From Balneolaceae bacterium (lineage in GTDB: Bacteria; Bacteroidota; Rhodothermia; Balneolales; Balneolaceae), in NCBI GenBank assembly GCA_020832285.1, contig JAFIFB010000050.1, positions 1-64,000 on the forward strand: a stretch of 64,000 bases of DNA. The letters run 5' to 3'. Positions within the stretch are counted from its first letter, which is position 1. Each line of letters begins with the position of its first letter. A program made the translations under genes and the position numbers. Below the pieces are notes generated by a model. That model saw nothing but the letters and a program-made list of their open reading frames with translations. It was not told the origin of the DNA and made no database searches. Positions 46,550 through 55,974 of the stretch are shown piece after piece.

Positions 46550-47800
46550 TTATTCGATAACCATCTCAACTCTTCTGTTGAGCTGACGTGCGGCATCTGT
46601 TTCGTTTGGTACAAGCGGCCTTGTTTCGCCATAAGCTTCAGTTCGGATTCTGTCTGCAGAAATACCGGAATTAGTAAGAAACTGTCTTACGGAAGCTGCT
46701 CTTCTTTCAGATAAACCCTGATTATATTCTTCAGTACCGATATCACATGTGTGTCCGGCTACAGTAATATTCTTTTCAGGATTTCGTGCAAGAGCACGAA
46801 CTACTCTGGCCAGTATTGGCCTTGCTTCATCACGTATTACCGAAGAGTCAAATGCAAAGAGTACATCACTGTCAACAGTTAACTCAACGCGGTCCATTTC
46901 GGCAACGAGTCGTTCAAGATCATTAAGTCTTCTTTCAAACTCATCCATTCGTTCTTGCAGTGCGCGAATGTGTGCTTCATTCTCGTCAATTCTGGCGGTG
47001 TTATCGTGTACCCGCTCATCCAGCCCGTCAACTCTGTCTACAAGTCTTTGGAAAGCTGCAGGATCAACACCAGGAGTATACCGATGCCAGTCTCCATCTC
47101 TGTCGCTGCTGCCAAACTTAATTTGCAAACCAGCAGTCAAACTGCTCCAATTGTCCGGAGTTCTCCGATGGAGGTCGATAGTTCTTTCAGGGCGTGTTCT
47201 GTGCCCGTCAATGATATCTGAATTGGATATGTGATAATCATACTGAGCAAAAATATCGATTCTGTGAGCAAGATTAAACCTTACACCTGAGCCAAAAACT
47301 GCAAAAAATGCTGGTTCAGAGTGATCCTCACCGATATATTCATCAGAGTGGTTCAATTGTGGGTTCCCCATTGAGGTTTCCACATCATTAAAAATAAGCC
47401 CCAAACCTGCTGTTGCATACCAGTTCACGGTTTCAGAGTTTGAACCGAGTATTCTCAACAAGTTAAACTGAGTTGTCAATGAAGTGGTAAAATAACTGTT
47501 TTCAAAATGGCGGTCATAATAATTGCCCGTATCTTGAAATCCGTCTTCATCACTTGAGGTAAATGTACCTAAAGAGAAATTAGATTGAACTGCAACAAAA
47601 GGGCTTGCCGCATATCTGATATTGAAACCAAATGTGGGATCATACTCAGTCCCAATATTCATATGGCCCTGTGTTACTCCACCAAAAAGTCCAATACTTA
47701 GTCGGTTGGGCTCTTGATTATTATCCTGCGCAAGTGCCGGGGACGCCGTAACAAACGTTACAACAAGCGCAGTAATTAATAGTTTAGAAATTGTTTTCAT
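46550..47800 (-). CDS. OmpA-family outer-membrane protein
   Basis: The protein has 416 residues. A signal peptide ends near SPALAQ (residue 25). An eight-strand-type barrel domain follows (about 30-230), starting LSIGLFGGVTQGHMNIG. A coiled-coil stretch with heptads (about 250-305; RVDGLDERVHDNTARI) comes next. The C-terminal OmpA peptidoglycan-binding domain begins near VLFAFDSSVIRDEA and has AGHTCDIGTEEYNQGLSERR and ending RRVEMVIE. In the classic motif Asp follows GHT; here it is Cys-Asp, as in many Bacteroidota members. It links the outer membrane to the cell wall. Long untranslated flanks and a strong terminator suggest a highly expressed single gene. Confidence 0.93.
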   Translation of the reverse strand: MKTISKLLITALVVTFVTASPALAQDNNQEPNRLSIGLFGGVTQGHMNIGTEYDPTFGFNIRYAASPFVAVQSNFSLGTFTSSDEDGFQDTGNYYDRHFENSYFTTSLTTQFNLLRILGSNSETVNWYATAGLGLIFNDVETSMGNPQLNHSDEYIGEDHSEPAFFAVFGSGVRFNLAHRIDIFAQYDYHISNSDIIDGHRTRPERTIDLHRRTPDNWSSLTAGLQIKFGSSDRDGDWHRYTPGVDPAAFQRLVDRVDGLDERVHDNTARIDENEAHIRALQERMDEFERRLNDLERLVAEMDRVELTVDSDVLFAFDSSVIRDEARPILARVVRALARNPEKNITVAGHTCDIGTEEYNQGLSERRAASVRQFLTNSGISADRIRTEAYGETRPLVPNETDAARQLNRRVEMVIE

Positions 47801-48706
47801 AATTCTGATTGGTTAGGGTTCGTGTTACTATTGTTTCGGCATACATTTATATGGCTGGAAGAGTCTGTTGTTCCCTTCCAATTAGCATTTATTTTTAGAT
47901 TAGAAAGTTTAACAGCCTTTATTCGTCCCTGCGTTAACTTTATTCATAACAATTAAAAATAAATAAATAATTCCATATTTGGAATGTTTTCAATGTGCTT
48001 AACAATCTTTTTTTCTTTTTTTAAAAAATTTAAATAAGCATGTATCAAACTACCATTCGGTCATTCCTCCAATTTGCCGGATTGTGGCTTAAATTATTCT
48101 ACATATAACTAATATAAACAAAATTCATAGTACTTTCTGTTTTATAACATATCATACTCTTTTTCAAACGATTCTAAAGATAATTGAGTGGAACAATCAA
48201 TAGCGTAATATAGCTTCTTTTTTATGAAAAGAAAAAAAGGCGTTCGTAGACTGAACCTTATAAAAATAAAATGGTTGAACCGGTGAAATTGACAACCTGA
48301 AAAGTTCATATGACAAGGCTAAGATAGTAACTTTAACACCTTTCTTCTCCACTCGGCAGATGAATACACAGGCCTGCTTACATGAAACATCATATCTGTC
48401 ATTAACAAACAGCAATGTACTGAAATGATGATGGAGAGAACTTATTTTAAAAGGATCAGCAATTTTTCACAATCATTAAGGAAATGCATGTAAATATTAT
48501 CTGTGACTTCTTAACAAAGGCTGGCTGTTGAGCATATTATCTTTGAGTTTCTGATTTAGAATAATTTTTTATGCCCAAAATAAGTCACTTCAAACTCTCT
48601 GTGTTACATCCCAGGTTGGCAGCATAAACGTTTGTCGAGTTGATTTTCAACGAAATCCATGAACCGAAAAGTGACCTCCTCTTAATAAAAATATCACTCT
48701 AGTGTT
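47801..48706. other. 900-bp AT-rich region upstream of the OmpA-family gene
   Basis: The longest gene-poor stretch of the window. The part next to 47800 should hold the ompA promoter. Elsewhere frames are interrupted; an open frame at 48197-48415 on the minus strand shows no coding character or family match. I found no tRNA-like fold, tandem repeat or transposase remnant. Confidence 0.4.
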
Positions 48707-48829
48707 ATGTCAAAGATAAAACGTCGGGTTAAGTCATCTGACGAGTTTTTCAAAAAATATACCAATGTAGATGATTGGGATGATCCCGGAACGACTCGTC
48801 TGATGACTCTCTCTCACTTTTACAGTTGA
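48707..48829 (+). CDS. Intact 40-residue peptide gene of a three-copy family (copy C)
   Basis: The frame encodes 40 residues: a basic start (MSKIKRRVKSSDEFFKKY), an acidic core (TNVDDWDDPGTTRL) and MTLSHFYS. There is no signal peptide or membrane helix. Two degraded copies exist at 20768-20889 and 44753-44867, both on the plus strand. Conservation is confined to the reading frame and is strongest in DDWDDP-x-x-T-R and HFY. That indicates a real short gene rather than a non-coding repeat. I do not recognise the family and cannot assign a function. The stop is 20 bp from the convergent lipoprotein gene. No Shine-Dalgarno sequence is seen. Confidence 0.6.
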   Translation: MSKIKRRVKSSDEFFKKYTNVDDWDDPGTTRLMTLSHFYS

Positions 48830-48848
48830 CACGACACTAGTTTCTGAA

Positions 48849-49394
48849 TTATTCCAACTCCTGAAGTTTCTCTAAAAAGCGTTCGTCGGCAAGATGAGAT
48901 TCAAATATACCGGGTAGCTGATCCCGGTCTAAGACTGCCCTTGTATAAACATAATGGACACCTGTATCGGACTCTTCATGTTCATGATTGAGCTCATAGA
49001 CATCAAGTTCCATTTCCCGAACTGCATTTCGAAGGTTAACAATAAAGCCGGGTTGAGAATATTCTCCATCTGCATCTTCTTCAACCAACAATATACGGGT
49101 ATTTTCAGCATGGCGGTCAATTTCGAAACGCAGGTTTTGCAAAGCAGTTTCAACAGAAAGTTCTGCGGCTTCGGAAGAATCAGAGGAAGAAGCCATTGAA
49201 AAACCGAAGAATGAAACACTGTCTGCCTTAGAAAACACCTGCCCGTCATACCAATCAGGTGTTTCAGTAACCTCTTCTTCAGGTGCTGGTATCTCCTCCT
49301 CTTCCCCTGGTACGGTTTCCTCCTGAATGCTTTCAGTGGGTGAACACGCTGCGAATAAAAAGATAAGCAGCAATCCTGCTGATAAATATCTCAT
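48849..49394 (-). CDS. LPP20-like lipoprotein
   Basis: The protein has 181 residues. A signal peptide with lipobox FAACS (Cys17) is followed by a very acidic Glu/Pro linker (about 22-45). A globular domain then begins PDWYDGQVF, with FFGFSMASSSDSSEAAELSV and VETALQNLRFEI. The pattern P-x-W-Y near the start, then a G-x-S-x-S strand and an alanine-rich helix, is that of LPP20-type lipoproteins found in many Gram-negative envelopes. It is the last gene of a minus-strand operon after htrA (9 bp gap). The fold is a moderate-confidence call and the function is unknown. Confidence 0.68.
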   Translation of the reverse strand: MRYLSAGLLLIFLFAACSPTESIQEETVPGEEEEIPAPEEEVTETPDWYDGQVFSKADSVSFFGFSMASSSDSSEAAELSVETALQNLRFEIDRHAENTRILLVEEDADGEYSQPGFIVNLRNAVREMELDVYELNHEHEESDTGVHYVYTRAVLDRDQLPGIFESHLADERFLEKLQELE

Positions 49395-49403
49395 AAGATG
49401 AAG

Positions 49404-50942
49404 TTATTGCAATTTATAGAAGCCTATAGCTCCTTCTTCGGTTTTCACTTTCAATTCCAAAGATCCGTTGTTTTTCAGAGAGTTCGAAATTTCTTTTTCG
49501 ATCACAGTAAGGTCGTTTGCCTCAACTCCATTCACCTCGAGCAGTTCGGACCTGTCACGAATACCACGATTCCAGGCTTCGGAATAGGGCTGAATACGGT
49601 AGATGTAGATGTTAAATTTGTCAGGATCTTCGGGAGTTGAAAGTGCACGAAGTGTAAAACCCATTTCTTCAAATTCCTTTTGCTCAACACCACGTTCCCT
49701 TCCATCTTCAGGAATCTCCTCCCAAAACTGTTCCTCTTCTTCATTAAACTCCTCAATCCTCGATGCAGCTGGAACAGTTACTTCTCTCTCCTTCAATCTT
49801 AAAGATTGTTTAAATGTGTCCCCTGACCTCCAAATGGTAAGTTCAATATCATCATGTGGCCGAAACATCGCTACTTTCTCCTGAAGCAGGTTCGATTCGT
49901 TCACAGTTTCACCGTTCACGGCCAGAATAACATCATCCGGCCGCAGATTTGCCTCTTCGGCAGCACTATTATTGCCAATTCCTGTAATTGCAACTCCCTC
50001 AATCTTGTCCATCCCAATGCGGCGCGCAATCCGATTGTCCACGGTTTGAATAGCCACTCCCATCATGCCGCGCTGAACTTCACCAAATTCAATAATATCG
50101 CTTGCCACTTTTAAGGCAAGGTTACTGGGAACAGCAAAACCATAACCCTGATAACTTCCACTTTGTGTTGCAATTGCTGTATTGATTCCGATCAGTTCGC
50201 CGCTCGTATTAACAAGTGCACCACCACTGTTTCCGCGATTAATGGCTGCATCGGTCTGGATAAAACTTTCAATCCTGTAATCATCATTAATTATCTGTAC
50301 ATCGCGGCTCAGTGCTCCAACAATACCCGCCGTAACGGTAGATCGCAGACGAAATGGATTTCCAATTGCCATTACCCACTCCCCTACTTCTACTGTGTCG
50401 GAGTTTCCGATAGTTGCAGGCATCAAATCGTCAGCATCAATTTTAAGGACGGCAAGGTCTGTACTTGGATCACGTCCTACTACACGGGCATCAAACATAC
50501 GCTTATCATCCAGCGTTACTGTAATGCCATCGCGCATGGCCTCTTCAATTACGTGATTGTTAGTGAGAATGTAGCCATCAGAAGTAATAATCACACCAGA
50601 GCCAACCGAGCGGGAACGAGGTGGCATAAAACGTTCCCAAAAACCGTCCTCTTCACCCTGTTCTCCGCGAATGTCCCTGTTGCGGTTCGAAATTACCGTT
50701 TCGATATAAACCACTGTTGGAGTAACCGATTTGGCTACAGAGCGAAACAGAAAGCGGTCATCAATTCTTTCCAGGTCTTCGTGGCTCCATAATGGGGTGG
50801 CACTGCGATTCACCTCGGTTACGCGAACTTCGGCCAGGTCAAATGAGAAAGACCCCTGACGGAAGAGCATCAGAATCATTCCGAGCATAACGCCGATGAG
50901 CAGTACAAGTATTGCGGAAAGTATTTTGTCTCGAAGTTTCAT
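49404..50942 (-). CDS. HtrA/DegP-type periplasmic serine protease
   Basis: This protease/chaperone handles misfolded envelope proteins. The protein has 512 residues. An N-terminal membrane anchor (ILVLLIGVMLGMILMLF, 11-27) is followed by a trypsin-like domain with the triad His130 (ILTNNHV), Asp162 (STDLAVL) and Ser239 (RGNSGGAL). Two PDZ domains come after it, the first near 290-385 (RGMMGVAIQTVDN, RPDDVILAVNGE) and the second near 420-510 (IQPYSEAWNRGIRDRSELL). A charged Glu-rich linker separates them. It starts 1 bp from the recO stop and should be co-transcribed with the MMPL transporter, recO and the LPP20-like lipoprotein. Confidence 0.93.
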   Translation of the reverse strand: MKLRDKILSAILVLLIGVMLGMILMLFRQGSFSFDLAEVRVTEVNRSATPLWSHEDLERIDDRFLFRSVAKSVTPTVVYIETVISNRNRDIRGEQGEEDGFWERFMPPRSRSVGSGVIITSDGYILTNNHVIEEAMRDGITVTLDDKRMFDARVVGRDPSTDLAVLKIDADDLMPATIGNSDTVEVGEWVMAIGNPFRLRSTVTAGIVGALSRDVQIINDDYRIESFIQTDAAINRGNSGGALVNTSGELIGINTAIATQSGSYQGYGFAVPSNLALKVASDIIEFGEVQRGMMGVAIQTVDNRIARRIGMDKIEGVAITGIGNNSAAEEANLRPDDVILAVNGETVNESNLLQEKVAMFRPHDDIELTIWRSGDTFKQSLRLKEREVTVPAASRIEEFNEEEEQFWEEIPEDGRERGVEQKEFEEMGFTLRALSTPEDPDKFNIYIYRIQPYSEAWNRGIRDRSELLEVNGVEANDLTVIEKEISNSLKNNGSLELKVKTEEGAIGFYKLQ

Positions 50943-50943
50943 A

Positions 50944-51687
50944 TCAATGATTTAGTATCTTTTCAAAAATCTCATCCGATTTCCTGGGCTGAACTCCTTC
51001 CACATGATAACGAATATACCTGTCTAAATATTCAATTAACTCACTTAGTTCACTGTTGGGCAAGTTTTTTTCAAAAATTGACGTTTTTTTTGATGTTACA
51101 GCCTGCTTCAGATATTCAAACTGGTTATCCGAGAGCAAAACTGCCTGATCCCCCTCCGGTTCTGCCGAAAAAGATCCTGTCTGAATGTTGATATAACCTT
51201 TGGAACGTACTTCTGACAAAAGTGTTTCATCAGTCTGAAGCCCGATTCCAATCCGATCCAGAATCCGAAGCTGAATATACGGGAACATCTTTCTGGATAC
51301 TTCAGCCCTGCCATTCATCCACTGCAGTAAATTTAGTAAAAAGTCGAAAAGTTCCTCGTTTACTTCATTTTCATGCAGTACCTGCCCGGACAGTTCCATC
51401 ACTGTTACGGCAAGTGCCATTTTTTCAATGTCGTGACGAAGTGAATCCAGTTTTACTAATGGAGTTGCATCCGATAGTGTTTGTACACTTCGGGTTGTTT
51501 TCAGGTAGAAAACCACTTCAAGAGCCTGGGCGGGAACCAGAAGAGCGGCAAACTTGCTTTTGGGCCGCCTCGCTCCTTTGGCAATCACTGCCACGGTACC
51601 ATGTTTCCTTGTAAAAAGAGTCGCGATAAGACTCGACTCTTTAAAGTCAACAGTTCTTAATACAATGGCCTGGGTTTTTGTGATCAT
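50944..51687 (-). CDS. recO: DNA repair protein RecO
   Basis: RecO anneals single strands and, with RecR, loads RecA in gap repair. The 247-residue protein starts with the OB-fold segment TQAIVLRTVDFKESSLIATL and FTRKHGTVAVIAKGARRPKS (about 4-45), which is highly typical of the family. The helical C-terminal part contains FDFLLNLLQWMN and ends in EIFEKILNH. The four zinc-binding cysteines of many RecO proteins are not seen. It lies between the MMPL transporter and htrA on the minus strand, an arrangement without an obvious functional reason. Confidence 0.93.
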   Translation of the reverse strand: MITKTQAIVLRTVDFKESSLIATLFTRKHGTVAVIAKGARRPKSKFAALLVPAQALEVVFYLKTTRSVQTLSDATPLVKLDSLRHDIEKMALAVTVMELSGQVLHENEVNEELFDFLLNLLQWMNGRAEVSRKMFPYIQLRILDRIGIGLQTDETLLSEVRSKGYINIQTGSFSAEPEGDQAVLLSDNQFEYLKQAVTSKKTSIFEKNLPNSELSELIEYLDRYIRYHVEGVQPRKSDEIFEKILNH

Positions 51688-51755
51688 GTTGGATCGAGAC
51701 TAATACAATTGACTGACTGAAGATTCATTGATCTTCAGACGGATCGAAAAATTGA

Positions 51756-54263
51756 TTATTCGTGAAGCATCTTTTTGTCTTCAAGTACCTGAACACTGGA
51801 TGGCAGGAATGTAAGGGCCGTTATCAGGGTCATCCCGATACCCACAACCGCCATAATTCCAATGGACTGCAATCCCGGGTGAGTTGTAAACAATAGCCCG
51901 GAAAAGCCCATCATGGTAGTTAGTGAGCCAACTGTAATATGCTGTCCCGTACTCGATAATACTTCCCACATATTTTTTCTGCCTTCATCACGGAAACGGT
52001 GTGCAAGATGAACGCCATTATCGCATCCGATACCAAGTATGGCCGGCAGAACTACAAGGTTGTAAAAATTAAATTTTAAACCGAAAATGAGCATGATTCC
52101 AAATAGCCACAAAAGGCCGATGATAAGAGGAATCAGTGCAATCAATGCCCAGCGCAGATTGCCAAATGAGAAAAGAATAAAGAAAAATACGATGATAAAC
52201 GTAGCAATCACCATGTAAGGGCTCTCGTCCCGCATTAATTCCAGCATCGATGCAGCTACTATGGATGTACTTGCAGCGTGATAAGTTTTCCCGCTTGCCA
52301 GTGTTATGTCTGAAAGCTCTTCTTTAAAAGCAATAGAGTTTCGCCCGTCTGACAGTCCCCGATTCGGATACACAATAACAAACCTGCCAATCTCCCCATC
52401 GCGTGTCATGAACCTGTTTTTCAGGAAATCTGGAATCAGGTCTTCATCCAGTGGTTCAGTTGTTTGAGTACCGCGCCGAAGTATATCAAGTGTTTCGCTC
52501 TCCTGATCGACAAGGAATGTATTTCCAAGTAATTGACGGACTGTAGAAATTTTATCAAGTTTTTCATTGGCCAGTTCCTGGTCTGGCGGAAACCGTTCCT
52601 GCAAAGCCTCCACTTCCTGAATCATGGTATCCGGATTATCTCTTTTTCGCTCTCTCAAAATTTCAAGAATCTCGAACACATCATCATCATTTTCAGCCAC
52701 AATATAGGCCGGGTTTCTGCGGCTGCTTTCATCCACTCCTCTGGAAAATTCCCGGAACTGTTCATATTCTTCAAATACAGGCTCCAATTCACCGAACTGA
52801 TATTCAAACCGGAGATTGCCCGACAGAGTAATCACAATTACCGAAATCAAAACTCCAAATATGACAATTGTTCGTGCAAACGGGAAACGGCGAATCAAAG
52901 GATTGATTTCAGCCTTTTCAGATCGTTTAATAAGCAAAATCCAGTGCCAGCGGTCGAAAATCACAAGCAGGGCAGGCAAAATAAAAAGCATACAGAATAA
53001 GGCCAGAAGAATCCCAATACCGGCAATAAAACCAAACTCTGAGAATCCTCTGAAGTCGGCAAACATCAAAACAAACAGGGCGGATGCAGTGGTTACAGCA
53101 CTTACAAAAATTGCCGTACCTGTTTTCTGATAAGCCTGAATGATACTGCTTTCAACTTTTCCGCCCGAAGCCCGAAACTCTATATATCGTGCATAAAAAT
53201 GAATCCCGTAATCGATTCCCAGGCCAAACAGGATCACAAATAGAACGGAGGTCATCGTGTTGAGCACGCCAAGGTGAAAATAAGTGATACCAAACGTCCA
53301 CATTAAACTGATCAAGAGCGGAATACCGATAACGAGTACCGGTATTGGCATACGAATAACATGCTGGAAGAAGGTATGGCGCTGTTTACTCCGGTCTCCC
53401 CTTCTGTAATTGATATATTTTTTCCCGGCAAAATAAAACATCACCAGAAGAATGACGCTGGTAATTCCGAGGGCGAAGCTATTAAAGACATCATCCATAA
53501 TCGATTCGAACTCATTCAGATGACGCTTAAGCCGTCCGCCATACTGAACTTCCATTTCGGGGTGATAGGAAGCCGGATCCATCGACGTGATCAGTTCGCC
53601 GTAGGTTTCGAACATATCTTCAAGATAACGGATATCACTCTGAGAACCTGTTGGAAAGAGAGTCAGAATTACCAGTGTACTGTCTTCGCTGACAGGATAT
53701 TCAGGTGGGATAAGTTCATCATAGGAGTCTTGAAACCGGTCGATATTCCGCTCTTCTACCTCTTCATCGTCATCAAAATCATCAAAATCCACAAAAAACG
53801 GGTTAGCCTCCTGCCGGGCCTGTTCAATTTCATCTTCCAAAAACTGGATTATTTCGTCTAGTTCGGTGGGTGTGGCAAGATAGAGAGCATTGTCTTTCAG
53901 TATCTCAGTATCCCGGCGAAATTCAGCACGATTAAAATAATTGAATCCCCTGCGCGGATAGTAGAGCTCCAGACTTTTCTCGACAAGTTCTTCAGCAAAT
54001 CGCACGTTTGCATCAAAATCGGGTGATTTGATAGCCACCTGCATTCCTGTTTCACCGCCCGAAACCTCCTGAAGGTTATTCAGGGCGATCACATTTGGAT
54101 GTGTTGGCGGCAACAAGTTCGCGATATCGGTATCTACGGTAAGCTTCAGAGCGAAGTTACCGGCTAATACAGCGATTATAACTGATATTATGATCACCCA
54201 AAAAGGATGGCGAATATTGAACTCTACAAGAGGTTGTAAAAAACGAATTATTTTTTGCATCAA
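51756..54263 (-). CDS. MMPL/RND-superfamily exporter
   Basis: The 835-residue protein has two repeats of a membrane helix, a large periplasmic loop and five helices, the standard RND layout with 12 helices. The first helix (HPFWVIIISVIIAVLAGN) precedes a loop rich in acidic residues. The first sterol-sensing-like bundle contains GLGIDYGIHFYARYIE and the second GIGCDNGVHLAHRFRDEG. These GxxxD(Y/N) motifs provide the proton-relay aspartates. Members of this subgroup move lipids such as hopanoids (HpnN) or lipopeptides. It heads the operon with recO, htrA and the LPP20-like lipoprotein. The substrate cannot be inferred. Confidence 0.9.
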   Translation of the reverse strand: MMQKIIRFLQPLVEFNIRHPFWVIIISVIIAVLAGNFALKLTVDTDIANLLPPTHPNVIALNNLQEVSGGETGMQVAIKSPDFDANVRFAEELVEKSLELYYPRRGFNYFNRAEFRRDTEILKDNALYLATPTELDEIIQFLEDEIEQARQEANPFFVDFDDFDDDEEVEERNIDRFQDSYDELIPPEYPVSEDSTLVILTLFPTGSQSDIRYLEDMFETYGELITSMDPASYHPEMEVQYGGRLKRHLNEFESIMDDVFNSFALGITSVILLVMFYFAGKKYINYRRGDRSKQRHTFFQHVIRMPIPVLVIGIPLLISLMWTFGITYFHLGVLNTMTSVLFVILFGLGIDYGIHFYARYIEFRASGGKVESSIIQAYQKTGTAIFVSAVTTASALFVLMFADFRGFSEFGFIAGIGILLALFCMLFILPALLVIFDRWHWILLIKRSEKAEINPLIRRFPFARTIVIFGVLISVIVITLSGNLRFEYQFGELEPVFEEYEQFREFSRGVDESSRRNPAYIVAENDDDVFEILEILRERKRDNPDTMIQEVEALQERFPPDQELANEKLDKISTVRQLLGNTFLVDQESETLDILRRGTQTTEPLDEDLIPDFLKNRFMTRDGEIGRFVIVYPNRGLSDGRNSIAFKEELSDITLASGKTYHAASTSIVAASMLELMRDESPYMVIATFIIVFFFILFSFGNLRWALIALIPLIIGLLWLFGIMLIFGLKFNFYNLVVLPAILGIGCDNGVHLAHRFRDEGRKNMWEVLSSTGQHITVGSLTTMMGFSGLLFTTHPGLQSIGIMAVVGIGMTLITALTFLPSSVQVLEDKKMLHE

Positions 54264-54553
54264 ATCAGTCTGATATGTCCAGATAAATCGCGTAACTTAA
54301 CGATTTTAGGGTAAATAAAAGGAATAAATAATGAATTATTACACTTCCTTTTCTGCTGTCCCCGGCATTTTGTAAATGCGGTTGTAAAATTTTTCACTAA
54401 CTCAGGTTAGCCTGAAACTAAAATAGAATCAGGTATGTGATGATAGTTTATTATTCATTTTTATCTTGTTAAGGTTAACTTTTTTTTCACGATTTTAGTG
54501 TCAAATCTGTATCATTTTATTCAACTTTTTCGAATCAACACTAATTTTTATAT

Positions 54554-55060
54554 ATGAATCTGCCTGAGAGCCGCAGAAGAATGAAAATTATCGGTATTAC
54601 ACTGCTGATTTACGCGATGCTGGTTGCATCACACGAAGGTGAGTTTTGGCCATTCAGTATCTACCCGATGTTTTCTCAGGCGGGTAATCCGTGGACCCGT
54701 GCAATGGTTATGGATGTGACCGATCTTCCGGATGAAGAAATCTGGCTAAACCAGCCCCTTGAAAGTAAAGCAGGGACACCCGTGGCACTCAGAGAAATCG
54801 GGGTTGATCAGATCGACTACTCAAATTTTATCTCAAAAACCGAAAACTGGACAGATTCTCGCCGGGATGCAGTACGTACGATGTTTGGACCTGAAAACAT
54901 AGGCGAAGCACGATGGATGGCTGCAAAGGTTCACGGGCGAATGATCGGGGAAGATTCTGTGGCAGTCCAGATTCAGCCATTCCTACTTGTTACTGCCGAT
55001 TCGGTTTATATGAACCCTCTTCTCGATGAATCGGACTATTTCCTGGAGGAGAACCCATGA
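54554..55060 (+). CDS. Small membrane-anchored protein paired with an HTTM-like gene
   Basis: I recognise no named family. The 168-residue protein has one N-terminal membrane helix (MKIIGITLLIYAMLVASHEG, about 10-29). It is followed by WPFSIYPMFSQAGNPW, a motif seen at the start of proteins that accompany HTTM or gamma-carboxylase-like membrane enzymes. The rest is a soluble, probably periplasmic domain with WTRAMVMDVTDL and VQIQPFLLVTADSV. It overlaps the following membrane gene by 4 bp (ATGA), so the two products are made together and probably form a complex. Confidence 0.7.
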   Translation: MNLPESRRRMKIIGITLLIYAMLVASHEGEFWPFSIYPMFSQAGNPWTRAMVMDVTDLPDEEIWLNQPLESKAGTPVALREIGVDQIDYSNFISKTENWTDSRRDAVRTMFGPENIGEARWMAAKVHGRMIGEDSVAVQIQPFLLVTADSVYMNPLLDESDYFLEENP

Positions 55061-55947
55061 AGTGGCATGAACGAATCGGGCAGCAGCTATTTGAACCTGA
55101 GCGGGACCAATCTCCCGGTGAATTGATTTTCTTTAAATGTTTTGAGCTATTTGTGCTCGTTTGGGCCATCAGTTATGCCTGGGATTGGGGTATCTACTCA
55201 CAGCTCCGGAATGTTGAGGTTGTATTGCCGCTGGGCATGGCTAATTATATTGATGTATCACTTTTTTTTGATCATAACCTGGCCTTAATCAATGCCGCAC
55301 TGATCACCGTTCTGGCACTTTTCAGTTTTTTCCGGGCCGGTCCAAAATGGCTCTACATGGTGGTTCTCGTGCTCTTTCACATGCAGTACGTTATTCGATA
55401 TTCTCAGGGTGAAATCCCCCACAGTCAGAATCTGATTGGCATGTCGGTGCTCTGTTTTGCGATCGGAGCGTGGTTTTTTCCCGGCAAAAAAGAGATGCCC
55501 CGCTTTGTAATGGGCTCCATCATCTTTTTTATTGGACTGGGATATACTTCGGCCTTTTTTGCAAAACTGATAGGAACCGGCATCAATTGGTACGACGGCC
55601 GCCACCTCTGGCTTTGGATCAGTGAGAAAAGTATCGACATTTTATCGAGAGAGGGTGTGTATAATCCCAATTTTCTGCAACAGATGGCACTGGGCAGCAC
55701 AGCCGTAGCATCGGTCATTCTTCTGATCGGGTGGTTCACGGAACTGATCGGGTTCACAATGTGGTGGAAAAAACTGCGCCCCTACACCACTACACTGATT
55801 ATCGGGATGCATTTTGGAATCACTCTAACGATGAACATCCGGTTTGATGCTTTTGTGATGCAGCTCATTCTGGTCGGCTATCCCTGGTACAGATTGATTG
55901 ACCGGTACATTGAATCAGCCCCTGTATTAATAAAAAGATGGGTTTAA
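55057..55947 (+). CDS. HTTM-like polytopic membrane protein
   Basis: The 296-residue protein has about seven membrane helices. Several segments resemble the horizontally-transferred transmembrane (HTTM) family related to vitamin K-dependent gamma-glutamyl carboxylase: FKCFELFVLVWAISYAW, the third-helix LYMVVLVLFHMQYVIRY, and FIGLGYTSAFFAKLIGTG. WYDGRHLWLWI and IIGMHFGITLTMNI follow, where the conserved His in the last segment matches the family pattern. Function in bacteria is unknown. Coupled translation with the upstream single-helix protein suggests a two-component membrane assembly. The assignment is a pattern judgement and should be read as HTTM-like only. Confidence 0.65.
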   Translation: MKWHERIGQQLFEPERDQSPGELIFFKCFELFVLVWAISYAWDWGIYSQLRNVEVVLPLGMANYIDVSLFFDHNLALINAALITVLALFSFFRAGPKWLYMVVLVLFHMQYVIRYSQGEIPHSQNLIGMSVLCFAIGAWFFPGKKEMPRFVMGSIIFFIGLGYTSAFFAKLIGTGINWYDGRHLWLWISEKSIDILSREGVYNPNFLQQMALGSTAVASVILLIGWFTELIGFTMWWKKLRPYTTTLIIGMHFGITLTMNIRFDAFVMQLILVGYPWYRLIDRYIESAPVLIKRWV

Positions 55948-55974
55948 ATGAATAAAGCTTGTTGTATTATAATA

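Noticed and set aside
48197-48415. 72-codon minus-strand frame in the long spacer
   Set aside because: Composition is not protein-like (many Cys, Phe and Tyr in no pattern) and there is no related copy or context.
50163-50792. 209-codon open frame on the plus strand
   Set aside because: It is antisense to the protease domain of the HtrA gene, which has an intact catalytic triad.
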